A stretch of 64,000 nt of DNA from Craspedostauros australis (lineage: Eukaryota; Bacillariophyta; Bacillariophyceae; Mastogloiales; Achnanthaceae): assembly GCA_026770025.1 (NCBI GenBank), contig JAMXDE010000013.1, forward strand, positions 496,001 to 560,000, given 5' to 3'. The notes beneath the pieces were generated by a model. It was not told the DNA's origin and did no database searches. It saw nothing but the letters and a program-made list of their open reading frames with translations. Position numbers and translations under genes: made by a program. Below, piece by piece: positions 53,654 to 64,000 of the stretch (position 1 is its first letter; every line of letters begins with the position of its first letter).

Positions 53654-54911
53654 TGTCAGGAATCGGGTGTTGTGAAACACCGAATTGCCGCACGTCCCAA
53701 GAATGTGGAGTTGAACATCGTGGAATGCTACATTACCGCACCTCCCAATAAGTCAAGAGTCAGGAGTCGAATGTCATGAAATGCTACATTACCGCAACTC
53801 CCACCTTTGACCATTGTATGTCGAGATGTACATATGAGTATATGTCGAGATGTACGTGTATATGTGCATCGTTCACCCGTTATTCTCTCATTCGTACTTG
53901 GACGGTATAACTACATTCGTGTCGATAGTATGCTGTGATTCGTCAGAATTACAGGGGAAACGGAACACACGAAAAGGGGCAAGATTTCTGGAGGAAATTT
54001 GCAAATGACGATTTCTGAGAGAATTGGAAGATCGTCCGTCCATCCATCAATGGTACCAAGAGAATCTCGAGGTACTTCCCAACTAAACCTCAGATGACGA
54101 TATCATCTGACAGACTGCTGCATCACCAATGGAACATGACATCTGGAGAGCAGAAGGACACCTACTGACGTCGACAGGATGTCATCATGTCACCACGTCG
54201 ACATCTGTCTCCAAGTCAGAGCAGGAGGCGAAGATCCGATGACCCATGAAGATCATGGATACTGAAGGTGAACTTCAAATGGCGAGTACTCATGGAGTAG
54301 GAGCCAGTACTGAATGAACGAAGTGTCGAATGTGGAGTACGCATCGAACACGGAGTATCGTGTAGTGCAAATACACGATGCTGAGAAGAGAGAGAGTAAA
54401 GAGAGAAGAGCGAGAGAGCATCTCGCGTACCGACTCATAGTCGGAGACCGAATCTACGAAACAGATTGAAGCACCAAGAGCATCAGGCGAGAGAACGGCG
54501 TACACCGAGAGGATCGGAGTAGCCAACTAATGAAATAGCAAACGAACGACTATCAACCAACACCATCTTCCACGATCGTAGGTTACCGTGAGCGGAACTT
54601 GCCAAGAGACAGTGTCATGAGATCAACGATGGAAACATGAGACAGGCAAGTGCTCAGGACTGCAGATCCCTACCATGCAAACGTAGACAGCTACGACAGT
54701 GCGGAGACAAGGAAGCAAGAACAGAGCATGATGAATGAAGGGGGGAAGCACCTAAGAGACAACAGGACGCCCCGTGTCGTTACCGCGACAGATGCCTGCC
54801 AAGAAAACGAAATCGGAAGAGAAAGTGAGATTGTGCACACAGTTCTAAAACGGTACAGTTTCTAACAGCAGATTAGAATTTAGTACTAACTATCACCCCG
54901 GATTTCCAACA
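53654..54911 (+). repeat. Divergent copia-family LTR or LTR remnant
   Basis: It starts TGTCAGGAATCGGGTGTT, as do the LTRs at 57253 and 63829, and ends GGATTTCCAACA like the LTR at 58045. Three copies of an ATTRCCGCACCTCCCA unit open it. The five bases on each side (GTGCT and GAGAT) do not match, so it is not a clean solo LTR. Confidence 0.6.
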
Positions 54912-55752
54912 GAGATGCATGATGAGATTGTTAGCACAATGCTTATTCACCTGATTCGTTTTCTGATTAGTCCGTCCTGGTATGTGCTGAAACGATGCTT
55001 TCCTCAGGCAAATGTTTTCGGCATAAGGGACACACTAGGGAGCATCAGAGATTCGGTCTGGCCACCACCCGGCAAACATGTGATGTCCAATTCGACCTGA
55101 TATACTTCCCAACTAAACCTGAAGTGACACCACCCTCGACGACCTCAAGCATCATCAATGGAATGTGGAATCGACAGAGCCATGGAATGGTGATGAGTGA
55201 CGTCGGCACAGGAGACATCATCGCCACATCATGGGTCATCTCCACATCAGAACAAGATTGCAAAGGTGCAATGACGGAAAGCTGTCCTTGAAGACAGCAA
55301 CATGAGATACAGCTCAATGAAGATAACATAGAACCAGAAATCACTCAACCCAATCAGTGTCTTCACTTCACCAGCTCATCACCATCGTCCTGAAAGACTT
55401 GATCTCTCTTGAAGGACTCGTGTGATTTTGCTGTGTACCATAACAAGATAGCAGAGATGAACCAATACTGCAAGATGAGATGTACGTGGAGTACAGGCTG
55501 AATGACATGATGAAGCAGGAGGACAGCACTGCATGAGCAAGGGCAAGACTGTGTGCTACTGTGGATCATGTATGCTTTGGCAAATGGAATTGAAAGAGAT
55601 GAAGATGTTGTACTCACAGTTCCAACAATGCAATAACATGAATAGGTATCCAGAGACTACTACTAGAAACTGGGGTACCCTGGATTTCCAACAGAGGGCA
55701 AGAAACAAGTGGGGGCCAAGAGTTTTTTGGTGGGTGGCAGCAAACACATCAC

Positions 55753-56271
55753 ATGACTTGGGTGGTGATGGGTGTCACTGGCAAGTCACCCAAATCGCCA
55801 AGCCACCCATACAAGATGTGTCCAGAATCAACTCAAGATGGCCATGGCGAAGTATCCTGCGCGGACATGGTCTGGAAGAGGCTGCAAGCTGGGATGCACA
55901 CGAAAGGGTTTTTTGGGGTGTCGCAAAAACTTCATGATGGCATCATCACATGGAGATGTACCTTTGGAGGCATGAACGCCCCGCCCATTCTGAACACATC
56001 AGTGTGTCACCAGCGAATGTGGGAACGCATGAGGGGCATGTGGAGGAGCTGCAAGGATCGTATTGACGAGATACGGATCCAAATACGAATGGCATCCGCA
56101 TCGAAAGCATTTTCAACATTTCTGCTTTTCAGTGCAGGGAGACTTTGGAGTATGAGATGCGGCTATCTGCGCAGGATCTTCATGGAGTGGATAGATGGGG
56201 GGTATCCGGAGCCAATGTGGTGCGCAGATTGTGAAAATGCCAGGGATGATAATGATGATCATGGGTGCTGA
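55753..56271 (+). CDS. Hypothetical protein in repeat-rich DNA
   Basis: A 172-residue ATG frame, rich in Trp, Met, Cys and Arg. I recognise no domain. It follows directly on an LTR-tail-like sequence, so it could be retroelement-derived or spurious. Confidence 0.25.
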   Translation: MTWVVMGVTGKSPKSPSHPYKMCPESTQDGHGEVSCADMVWKRLQAGMHTKGFFGVSQKLHDGIITWRCTFGGMNAPPILNTSVCHQRMWERMRGMWRSCKDRIDEIRIQIRMASASKAFSTFLLFSAGRLWSMRCGYLRRIFMEWIDGGYPEPMWCADCENARDDNDDHGC

Positions 56272-56341
56272 AGGTAGGGCAGCATGGTGCCATCGAGAAT
56301 TTTAGCATCCACCACCTGACAGACAGCAAGCCAAAACGACA

Positions 56342-56424
56342 TTAAAAATAAAGTTCATACAAATTTAACTTCGATATTCAGAATAAACGATAGCCAAGCT
56401 TCTGTATGAACTGTCTATTTTTAA
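56342..56424. repeat. AT-rich inverted repeat
   Basis: Arms 56342-56361 and 56403-56424 are complementary over about 19 bases with a small gap (TTAAAAATA / GTTCATACA parts). The loop is 41 bases. It could be the end of a small transposon or a hairpin. Confidence 0.7.
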
Positions 56425-57252
56425 TTTTAAATGGTGTGTTGTTGAGATATAGCATGATACGCAGTTGTTTGGATGGTTTTTGATGTGCTCTATTTTAGTC
56501 TACTTTAACACGAGTCATTGCCCGCAAAACTCAAAAAACACTCCACAACCAGTGTCTCGTGGCTTGAGTGGAGGCCAATTTTTTTGGTAACCATTGGTAA
56601 TTATTGGTAACTAGTCGCATGAGTCAATTTTGACGTAGACGCTGGTACATTTTGTACGTCAGTCCCACGCAAACCAGCCCCAAAACCATCATTTTTGACA
56701 CAAACCTCCTCGGCAAGTCCATGCCGCTCCGTTTGTTTGGGCTCTCCTTTGGTGAGCACTCTCAAGTGTGGCTTGTAATCACACACTCCAACTATGGTGG
56801 CGATTGGTTGGGTAGTAGTCGAGATCTGTTTGTTTCTTTGGAGCAGGCACTCGTTGATCCCATTCACGAATGCCAATCACCGCGATGTATCGTGGCGAAT
56901 TTCTGTGTGCCCCAGCGCGTGTTAACACGCGGTGGAAATGATCACAAAACATTGTGGTGCCAACCGATGTGTTCTTCACATGCTATGATCAGTTCCCTAT
57001 ATCCTGATATCATCCATTGCGACTTCGTTCATCGCATTGCATTGTAGTTGTTTGTGGTTGATTGCTTCTGCAATAGCGTTTTAGTTCTACTCCAGAATTC
57101 CGTACACCAGCAACCGTCTTGGCAACAGCAACTTGGATGCATGTGTATCGTTGCGTCCATCCTGCTTGGGAGAGCAATGATCCCTTGGTTAGCCTTAGCA
57201 CACAAGAGCAGTCCAGAATAGAGCAGAGTCGACTGTTTGACATCGAGGAGTC

Positions 57253-58045
57253 TGTCAGGAATCGGGTGTTATGAAACGCATGATTGCCGCACCTCCCAAG
57301 AGTGAGAAGACAAGTGCCATGAAACACCGTATTACCGCACCTCCCACAATGACATTGTGAACACCAAAATGTGAGGTACATGACAGGGCGAATGGTACCA
57401 TGAGACAAGTGGCGAATGACAAGTGTGGATCGGATGATGATGACTGTGAAGGGTAATGCAATCATCCAATACACAGTTGCATGTCACACGGGGCTGCAAT
57501 GATGCATTCGTGACCACCATCAGGTACAAGTGAATACAGCCCTCAAGTAATGACGAACAAAGAACCGAGGAGCGGGAATGTTCCATTACCACGAAGTACA
57601 AAAAGGATCGTGAGAGAACCCTCCGGTGATAATGGATGAAGCTGGTGACGAACCAGCGAAATGCATGTGATAAGGGATGGCTGCCTCAACACGAGACATC
57701 GTGTGAGAAATCGTGAGAACAACGGTTCAACCGTGAGAACAGTTGTGTCTCTTGTGTTTTGTGAAAAACACGAAGATGATGATCCGACTGAGTGAATCAA
57801 ATCGGTGATGCCTGTGAATCAACCATGTCTACGATGATGAATCTATCAGAGGAAAGACAGGGTGAATTCACGAGATGGGCAACCTTGCAAGATGAATGCA
57901 AGGGAGATGAGCAGATGCAACCACGAGGATTGCAGCAGGAGATCGATCATCAAGATGAAAGAGCAATGAAGAGCTCACAGTTCGAAAGAGTAGATTCTAA
58001 TATCGATTAGTCTTCTACTACTAACACCACCCCGGATTTCCAACA
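57253..58045 (+). repeat. 5' LTR of the copia element
   Basis: It starts TG (TGTCAGG) and ends CA (TTCCAACA), 793 bases. It contains two 48-base-spaced ATTRCCGCACCTCCCA units and a TACTAAC followed by CACCCCGGATTTCCAACA at its end. The right border is inferred from the shared tail in other copies; I see no TGG-type primer site directly after it. Confidence 0.75.
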
Positions 58046-58117
58046 CGTTTCGAAACGTTTAGATTGAAATCCTACGTTTCACCCCGCACCATCAAGCCAT
58101 CATCCACCATCATCATC

Positions 58118-61100
58118 ATGAGTACCATCAACGCCAAAACCGACCGCCTCCCGGTGGTCTACTTCGACGGCAAGAAGGAGAACTGGAAGTTCTGGCTGGC
58201 CAAGTTCCTCTCTCGTGCTAACCGCAAGGGTTACCGAGACATGTTCTTGATGGCCTACTCTGAGGTGGAAGTGAAAGCTCCTTCTGAGGTTACCGAGAGC
58301 CTGGTCCCAACCATCAAGACCGAGGCAGGTACCAAGCTCAAACCCGGCACCAAGACGAGCGCCAAGGCAAGCACCAAGCCGAGCGCTGCGGACCTGGCCG
58401 AGTACAAGGAAGCGATGGCGAAGTACGCCTACGAAGAACTGACCTTGGCTATCAGCCATGATTCGAAGGAAGGCAAAGTTGCCTTCGAGGCGGTGTGGGG
58501 ATGCAAGAGCATGCTGAACGGGGGAGGAGACCCTCGTGCAGCTTGGGTGGCTCTTGAGCGCATCTACGAGCAGCGCACTGCGCCTATGAAGGCAAAGTTG
58601 CTGGCGGAGCTCAACGGGATGCGGCTGAAGAAGGGAGAGAATCCGGATCTCTTCCTGACGGACATGGAGGTCCTTCGAAACCGACTGATCGACCTGAAGG
58701 TGATCGTCGATGTGGAGCAATTCAACATGCTCGTCCTCAACGCACTCGGCCGCGAGTGCGAGATGGATGTGAAGTTGCTCGAGCTCAAGTTCCTAGGAAA
58801 GGAACGAGAGATGACTGTGGGCGACATCCACGAAGCCGTGAGCCTCACCTACGACCGCCACCATCTCAAACATGGTTATAAGCGCGCAGGCAACAACGGT
58901 AGCGAAGAGTTCGCACTAATTGGAGTTGGTCAGTTCAAGGGAAACTGTCGCAACTGTGGCGCCTACGGGCACAAGAAGGCGGACTGTCGTGCGCCAGCCA
59001 AGGGCGGCAACAACAACAAGAAGGGCGGTGGTGCCAAGAAACAAGGTCACCACGCCAACGCCAAAGGCGGACTCAAGAAGGTGCAGTTCGATGGCAAGTG
59101 CAACTACTGCGGAAAGGCAGGGCACAAGATCCTTCAGTGCTTTAAGCTGAAGGCAGCGATGAAAGACGCAGAAAGCGCCAATGTGGCAATGGATGGCGAC
59201 GACGCGATGGATGATATGGCGCTCATCATCGCGGACGGAGACTTCGTCGAAATCAACGATCACAACGAGATCATGATCGACAGCGACGACGAGGACGATA
59301 TCGTGGAGTTCATGGGAACATTCCCTCCAGCTGCAAGAGTCGAGTCGCCAACCAACGACAGCAAGGTCGATATCCTCGAGCTCATGGGCGAAGACCTGAT
59401 TGAGTACGACGTGATCGACGAGATCATCGCGGACAATGAAGAGATCGCGATGCCTGGAATGGACTTCGACGACGCGCCGACTACGCGTGGGAGAGGAACG
59501 ACAGTGACTCGCACTGGTAACCCTATCGATCGCTTCTTGCGTGAAGAGATTGACCGCGCATGTGAGGGAAGCAGAATGGACGCATGGTGCCCACTCTGTC
59601 TCACTCGCGGAGCGATGTACTCATGGTGCACGGATTGCACCGAGTATAGTCCATTCAAAATCCGCACCATCTGGGGAGATGACACTTTCCCACCGAGCAC
59701 TGAAGCCGAGATTGCTCGCCGTCGCGAGATCCTTGGTCGACTCGGATCAGTGGAGGACGCCTTAAGGGTCTCCCTATCCAACGTATTGGAGGCGAACGAT
59801 GTGCGCTTCAATGTAGCACTTCTATGCTACGACGTGAGAAAGGCGACCATCGAGGCAGGAGCACAGTGTATGGGCGCTCGTGAGCTCTACTACATGCTCA
59901 CGCAGATCGGCATCAACGGAATGTTCGATGTGTCATGCAAGCTCGTGATGGTTAATGAGCTACTCGAAGAAAAGCAACTCCCACTCCTCCCAAATCACCT
60001 GATCGCAAGAATGAGCAAAATGTCAGCTCAGCGACTCATGTGGATGTACAACTGGGAAGATACTGAAGTCCGAAATGGATTGGAGTGTCGCGAATTGCCA
60101 AAGAGAGGACCCCGTGTGGGGAGTCCGCAACACCGACTGGAGATGGCGGACCACATCGCGATGGCTACTCGAGGCTATGACTTGGCCATGGTGGTCGGGG
60201 ACCTCGAGGCGAGCAGCAACAGCCGCAAGCTTATTGCACCAGACCAACATGAAGCTAACACATGGTTGGGCGACACTGGAGCATCATGCCATCTCACGAA
60301 TAACGACGAAGGCATGACTAATGTTCGCCTCTCTAATTTTTCGGTGAAGGTCGGAAGCGGTAAATTCTTGCGTGCCACCAAGGTCGGAGATTTACGCATG
60401 AAAGTGTTGCAAAAGGATGGCAAGAGCGCCATCATCATCCTGAAGGGAGTGAGGTACGTGCCGAAGCTTTGGGTGAATCTCCTCAGCATTGGTAAAGCAC
60501 TCCAGAACGGGTTCGACATCAGTAACAAAGGTGTCATCATCGCATTGGAGAAGCATGGACAGCGCATCCGGTTTGACCGGATCATGGCAACGCACAGTGG
60601 GTTTGTGTTGGGTGTGAACATGGTTCCAGTCCCCAAAGACGAAGAGATGGCGAACATCGGATTCGACACGAAGAAGCCCATGGATGTGAATAAGTTGCAT
60701 AAGATGCTAGGCCACGTTGACTCTTACACGATCTCCAGAACGGCGAGACACTACGGATGGAACGTCACAGGAACGCTCAATCCCTGCGAGGATTGCGCAA
60801 TCGGGAAGGCAAGACAGAAAGGCCTGACCAAAACTCTTCAACCACGAGCGAAGCGAGTTGGCGAACGACTCTTCATGGATACCTCGAGTGTCCAAGCGAC
60901 AAGCTTCGGTCACGGAAAATACTGGCTGCTGGTCATCGATGACTACAGTGATTACTGCTGGAGCTACTTCGTGAAAGAGAAAAGCGAAGTCGGATCCAAG
61001 CTGATGTCGTTGTTGAAATGGCTCTTGGGCAATCAACAAGTGACAGTGAAAAATATCAGATGTGACAACGCTGGCGAAAATTACAGCGCGGAGAAACTAC

Positions 61101-63790
61101 TGTTGAAGGCAGGATTCGCCCCAACATTCGAATACACCGCGGCATCAACGCCACAGCAGAATGGAAGAGTGGACCGGAAGTTCGCGGTACTGTATGGTAA
61201 GGTCAGGTCAATGTTGAACCAGGCACACCTACCAAGACAGCTACGCGGCAAGCTATGGGCAGAGGCAGCAAGGAATGCAACGCAGATTGAGAACATCATC
61301 GAGACTAAATCAAGGGAACCTGCGTGCCTGTTGCTCAATGGGCAAATCCCAACCTACGCGCAAGGACTGCGTGTGTTTGGGGAGATCGGAATGGTTTTCA
61401 TCGGCAGTCGCGCTATCAAGGCGAAACTGGATGATAGATCCAAACCAGCCATGTTCGTTGGATACGGACAGTCTCATGCGAGTGGTGTGTACCGCATGAT
61501 GAATCTGGCAACTACGAGAGTCCTGATCACCAGAGACGTGACATGGATGAACCAGTCGTATGGGCAACTCAAGGGTATTGAGAATGCCAACAGGACACAG
61601 TGGGTGGACCTGGAAGACGACGACTTCGATGCCAGAGCAGCACTCCGTAATACGAAGGTGACTTGGGAGCGTGATACGGGTATCGCGAGGAAAGCGAAGG
61701 CCGCATCAGCTGATAAGAGTAGAGAGTCCGGCATAGACTACGATGATACTGAAGACCATACTCGAGAGCAAGATGAATTGCTACCTGCCCAAGGGGACGA
61801 ACCATCGGACGAGGAATACGACGATGAATCCGGAAGGGACGAAGAACGAGTGACTCGGAGGCAAGTGGCTGAAGGCAAACACCTCGAGTACTCTCCCATT
61901 AGACCAGTGGCAAGGATGTCACGGATGCTACGCGATTTGGCACCGCACAATAACCCGCCAGGATATGAATCCGACTCAGAGTCAAGCAGTGGGAACGACG
62001 AACCAGCTGAGGTAGTTGAGACGACCCCTGCAACCGCTGAAGAACGGGACTTCCATACAAACCTATCCGTGTTCAATCGAGATGTGGCCAGTATGATGAT
62101 TGACACCACACAAGGAAGGATGAGACTGGATGACTTCATTACGGCAAGTCAAAGGGTCGAGAGAGAGAAATGGGATGAGATGTCCGAGCATGCATACACT
62201 GCTATGATGCTGGACCCCACGACATTCGAAGAATGCTGGGATCATGCAGATCCAGCAAAGCGAAAGAAATGGCGGGAGGCCATCAACAAAGAGTTCTACG
62301 ATATGACAAGACGAGGAGTCTGGCAGAAGATCAAGAAGAACGAGATGCCAAGGGATCGGCGATGTGTGAAGACGAAGTGGGTCTTCAAGGAGAAGAGGAA
62401 CGGCGTCTTTCGAGCCAGGTTGGTTGCTTGTGGATACTCGCAGATTGCTGGAGTGGATTTCTCCGCTCACCATGCGCCCGTGATCCATGATGCAACATAC
62501 CGTGTGATGCTCACTATGAAGATGCTGTTGAAGACCGACAGCATCATCATCGACTTTGAAACTGCTTTCCTACATGGAGAACTCGAAGAGGAGATCTACA
62601 TGCAGTGTCCCAAAGGAATGGAACACGAACCGGATGAATGCCTGCTGCTGAAAAAGACCATCTACGGGCTGGTACAGAGCGCGAGGCAATGGAACAAAAA
62701 GCTTGTGGACATCCTGATCAAGCTTGGCTTCCGGCAGAGCAAGGTGGACCCATGCCTGCTAATTCGGAATCGGGAAGGGAACCTCGTCCTCATCGGGACG
62801 TACGTCGATGATTGCCTGTGCATCGGAAGCACACGCGATCTGAAGCAATTGGTGAAGGACATCAAGCGCGAACGATTCGGAATCAAGATCGAGAACGGTC
62901 TCGAAGACTACTTGAGCTGCCGCATCGAGTTCAACAAGAACGAAACCAACTGCTGGGTGAACCAGCCACACATCATCAAGAATATCACGGACACATTCAA
63001 GAGCGACGTGATGAAGCTTCAAAAATATGGAACCCCAGGGACACCAGGTCAAGGGATCCAAAGAAACAGTGAAGCACCCAAAGTCGATAAGGATCGACAC
63101 AGCAGATACCGCAGCGGAGTGGGTATGCTGCTATACCTGGTGAAGCATTCGAGACCAGACATCGCGAATGCAGTCCGAGAGCTTACGAAGGTGTTGGATG
63201 GACCAACGGCCGCAGCATACAAGGAGATGCTGAGAGTAATGAAGTTCGTGTCGGACACGAGAGATTACGGATTGAAGATGGAACCCAATCCACTGAGGAA
63301 CAACGAATGGAAGATTGTGGTGTACACCGACAGTGAATTTGCCGGGGACAAGGACAACCGCATCAGCGTTGGAGGACATTTGGTCCTACTGCAAGGGGTG
63401 CCTATCATCTAGAGATCGAAGGCACAACGCAGCGTGACATTGAGCTCGACCGAGGCCGAGTATGTCGCATTGTCAGAAGCCGGAAAGGAGATCCGCTTTC
63501 TGACGCAACTGATGGAGGACATCGGATTAAACATGCAGAGGCCTGCAGACGTGATGGTCGATAACGTGGGAGCGATCTTCATCGCAACCAATCCATCGAC
63601 ATCAGCGAGGACAAGACACATTGACGTGCGCAACCACTTCATCAGAGAATTGATTGCGAACAAAGAGGCAAGGGCTCGTTTCGTGAAGTCAGAAGACAAC
63701 ATCTCTGACGGGTTCACAAAGAACACAAAGAAGGAGATCTACGATCGGCACAAGGGGAGTATCATTCAGCCCAGATCGGCATTGGACTGA
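58118..63790 (+). CDS. Copia gag-pol polyprotein, interrupted by one TAG
   Basis: The ATG at 58118 (MSTINAKTDR) opens a frame that runs to TAG at 63410-63412. The same frame continues to a TGA at 63788-63790, about 1,890 residues in all. Gag has two CCHC zinc knuckles near residues 277 and 327 (CRNCGAYGHKKADC, CNYCGKAGHKILQC). The protease is TWLGDTGASCH (Asp 718). The integrase has the HHCC region KLHKMLGHVDS...CEDC and the core LFMDTSS, RCDNAGEN and PQQNGRVDRKFA; the last carries Asp1019 where Glu is usual. The reverse transcriptase has YVDD at about 1562-1565. RNase H follows, and the stop falls at the usual Trp of PI-W-SKxQ. If read as written, the C-terminal half of RNase H is lost. Confidence 0.92.
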
Positions 63791-63828
63791 ACATGGTGGA
63801 TGATATGGTCGGAACGGCAATGGAAGGG

Positions 63829-64000
63829 TGTCAGGAATCGGGTGTTATGAAACGCATGATTGCCGCACCTCCCAAGAGTGAGAAGACAAGTGCCATGAAA
63901 CACCGTATTACCGCACCTCCCACAATGACATTGTGAACACCAAAATGTGAGGTACATGACAGGGCGAATGGTACCATGAGACAAGTGGCGAATGACAAGT
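63829..64000 (+). repeat. 3' LTR of the copia element, partial
   Basis: Begins TGTCAGG and matches 57253-57424 base for base as read by eye. The remainder lies outside the window, so the target-site duplication cannot be checked. Confidence 0.9.

Larger units (their letters stand above)
54912..57252. mobile_element. Patchwork of LTR and transposon remnants
   Basis: The 18-mer TACTTCCCAACTAAACCT occurs both at 54073-54090 and here at 55103-55120. A second GGATTTCCAACA tail lies at 55682-55693. So at least one further LTR fragment is included. The rest (55.7-57.25 kb) is unassigned apart from the open frame at 55753 and an inverted repeat. Confidence 0.5.
57253..64000 (+). mobile_element. Ty1/copia LTR retrotransposon, 3' LTR cut by the window
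   Basis: A 5' LTR (57253-58045), one gag-pol frame and a 3' LTR starting at 63829. The 172 visible bases of the 3' LTR are identical to the start of the 5' LTR as far as I can compare. This points to a recent insertion. A purine-rich tract (63816-63828) precedes the 3' LTR. The order protease, integrase, reverse transcriptase, RNase H is that of copia. Confidence 0.9.

Noticed and set aside
56652-57047. Possible second mariner fragment
   Set aside because: Some short stretches look alike on the minus strand, but no catalytic motif is visible and the frames are broken, so I cannot support it.

Overview
This is a eukaryotic nuclear window, most likely from a diatom or another photosynthetic stramenopile. 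The evidence is few, short GT-AG introns, a plastid pre-protein with an ER-type signal followed by a transit peptide and a twin-arginine lumen signal, long serine/glutamine-rich disordered tails, and retroelements and DDE transposons of the kinds common in diatoms. The organism assignment is inference; there is no rRNA or tRNA to fix it.

The first two thirds (1-41.2 kb) is ordinary gene space. In order it holds a large ankyrin-like protein (+), two tandem CRAL-TRIO lipid-binding genes (the first with a nonsense codon), a LARGE/GT49-type glycosyltransferase (+), two disordered or unknown proteins (+), an M14 metallopeptidase (-), a thylakoid-lumen DUF4336 protein (+), and a three-exon gene (-) that joins a membrane anchor, a Ufd2/E4 core and a UBE2O/BIRC6-type E2 domain in one 1,770-residue protein. 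Then come a GH36 alpha-galactosidase (+), the RNA polymerase subunit RPB12 with a 23-base coding last exon (+), a STAND-type ATPase/TPR gene carrying four breaks (-), a 6-pyruvoyl-tetrahydropterin-synthase-like protein (-), D-2-hydroxyglutarate dehydrogenase (-) and a membrane-anchored FkbM methyltransferase (+).

From 41.2 kb to the end the window is accessory and repeat-rich. It contains gene remnants, a 5.3-kb DNA transposon that couples a DDE transposase to a PD-(D/E)XK-like nuclease and a cysteine-rich protein between copies of a 16-bp palindromic motif, a fragment of N-acetylglutamate synthase split by a 16-G run, and a Tc1/mariner-type transposase that is frameshifted and cut by an LTR. 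A patchwork of older LTR pieces follows, and finally a nearly complete Ty1/copia element whose 3' LTR runs off the window.

The strongest candidate for something undescribed is the fused E4-E2 ubiquitin enzyme at 20.2-25.8 kb. Next come the transposon with its attached nuclease and its palindromic ends, and the 33- and 38-base introns in the accessory region. Several genes show single-base breaks in homopolymers; some of these may be assembly errors rather than real mutations.
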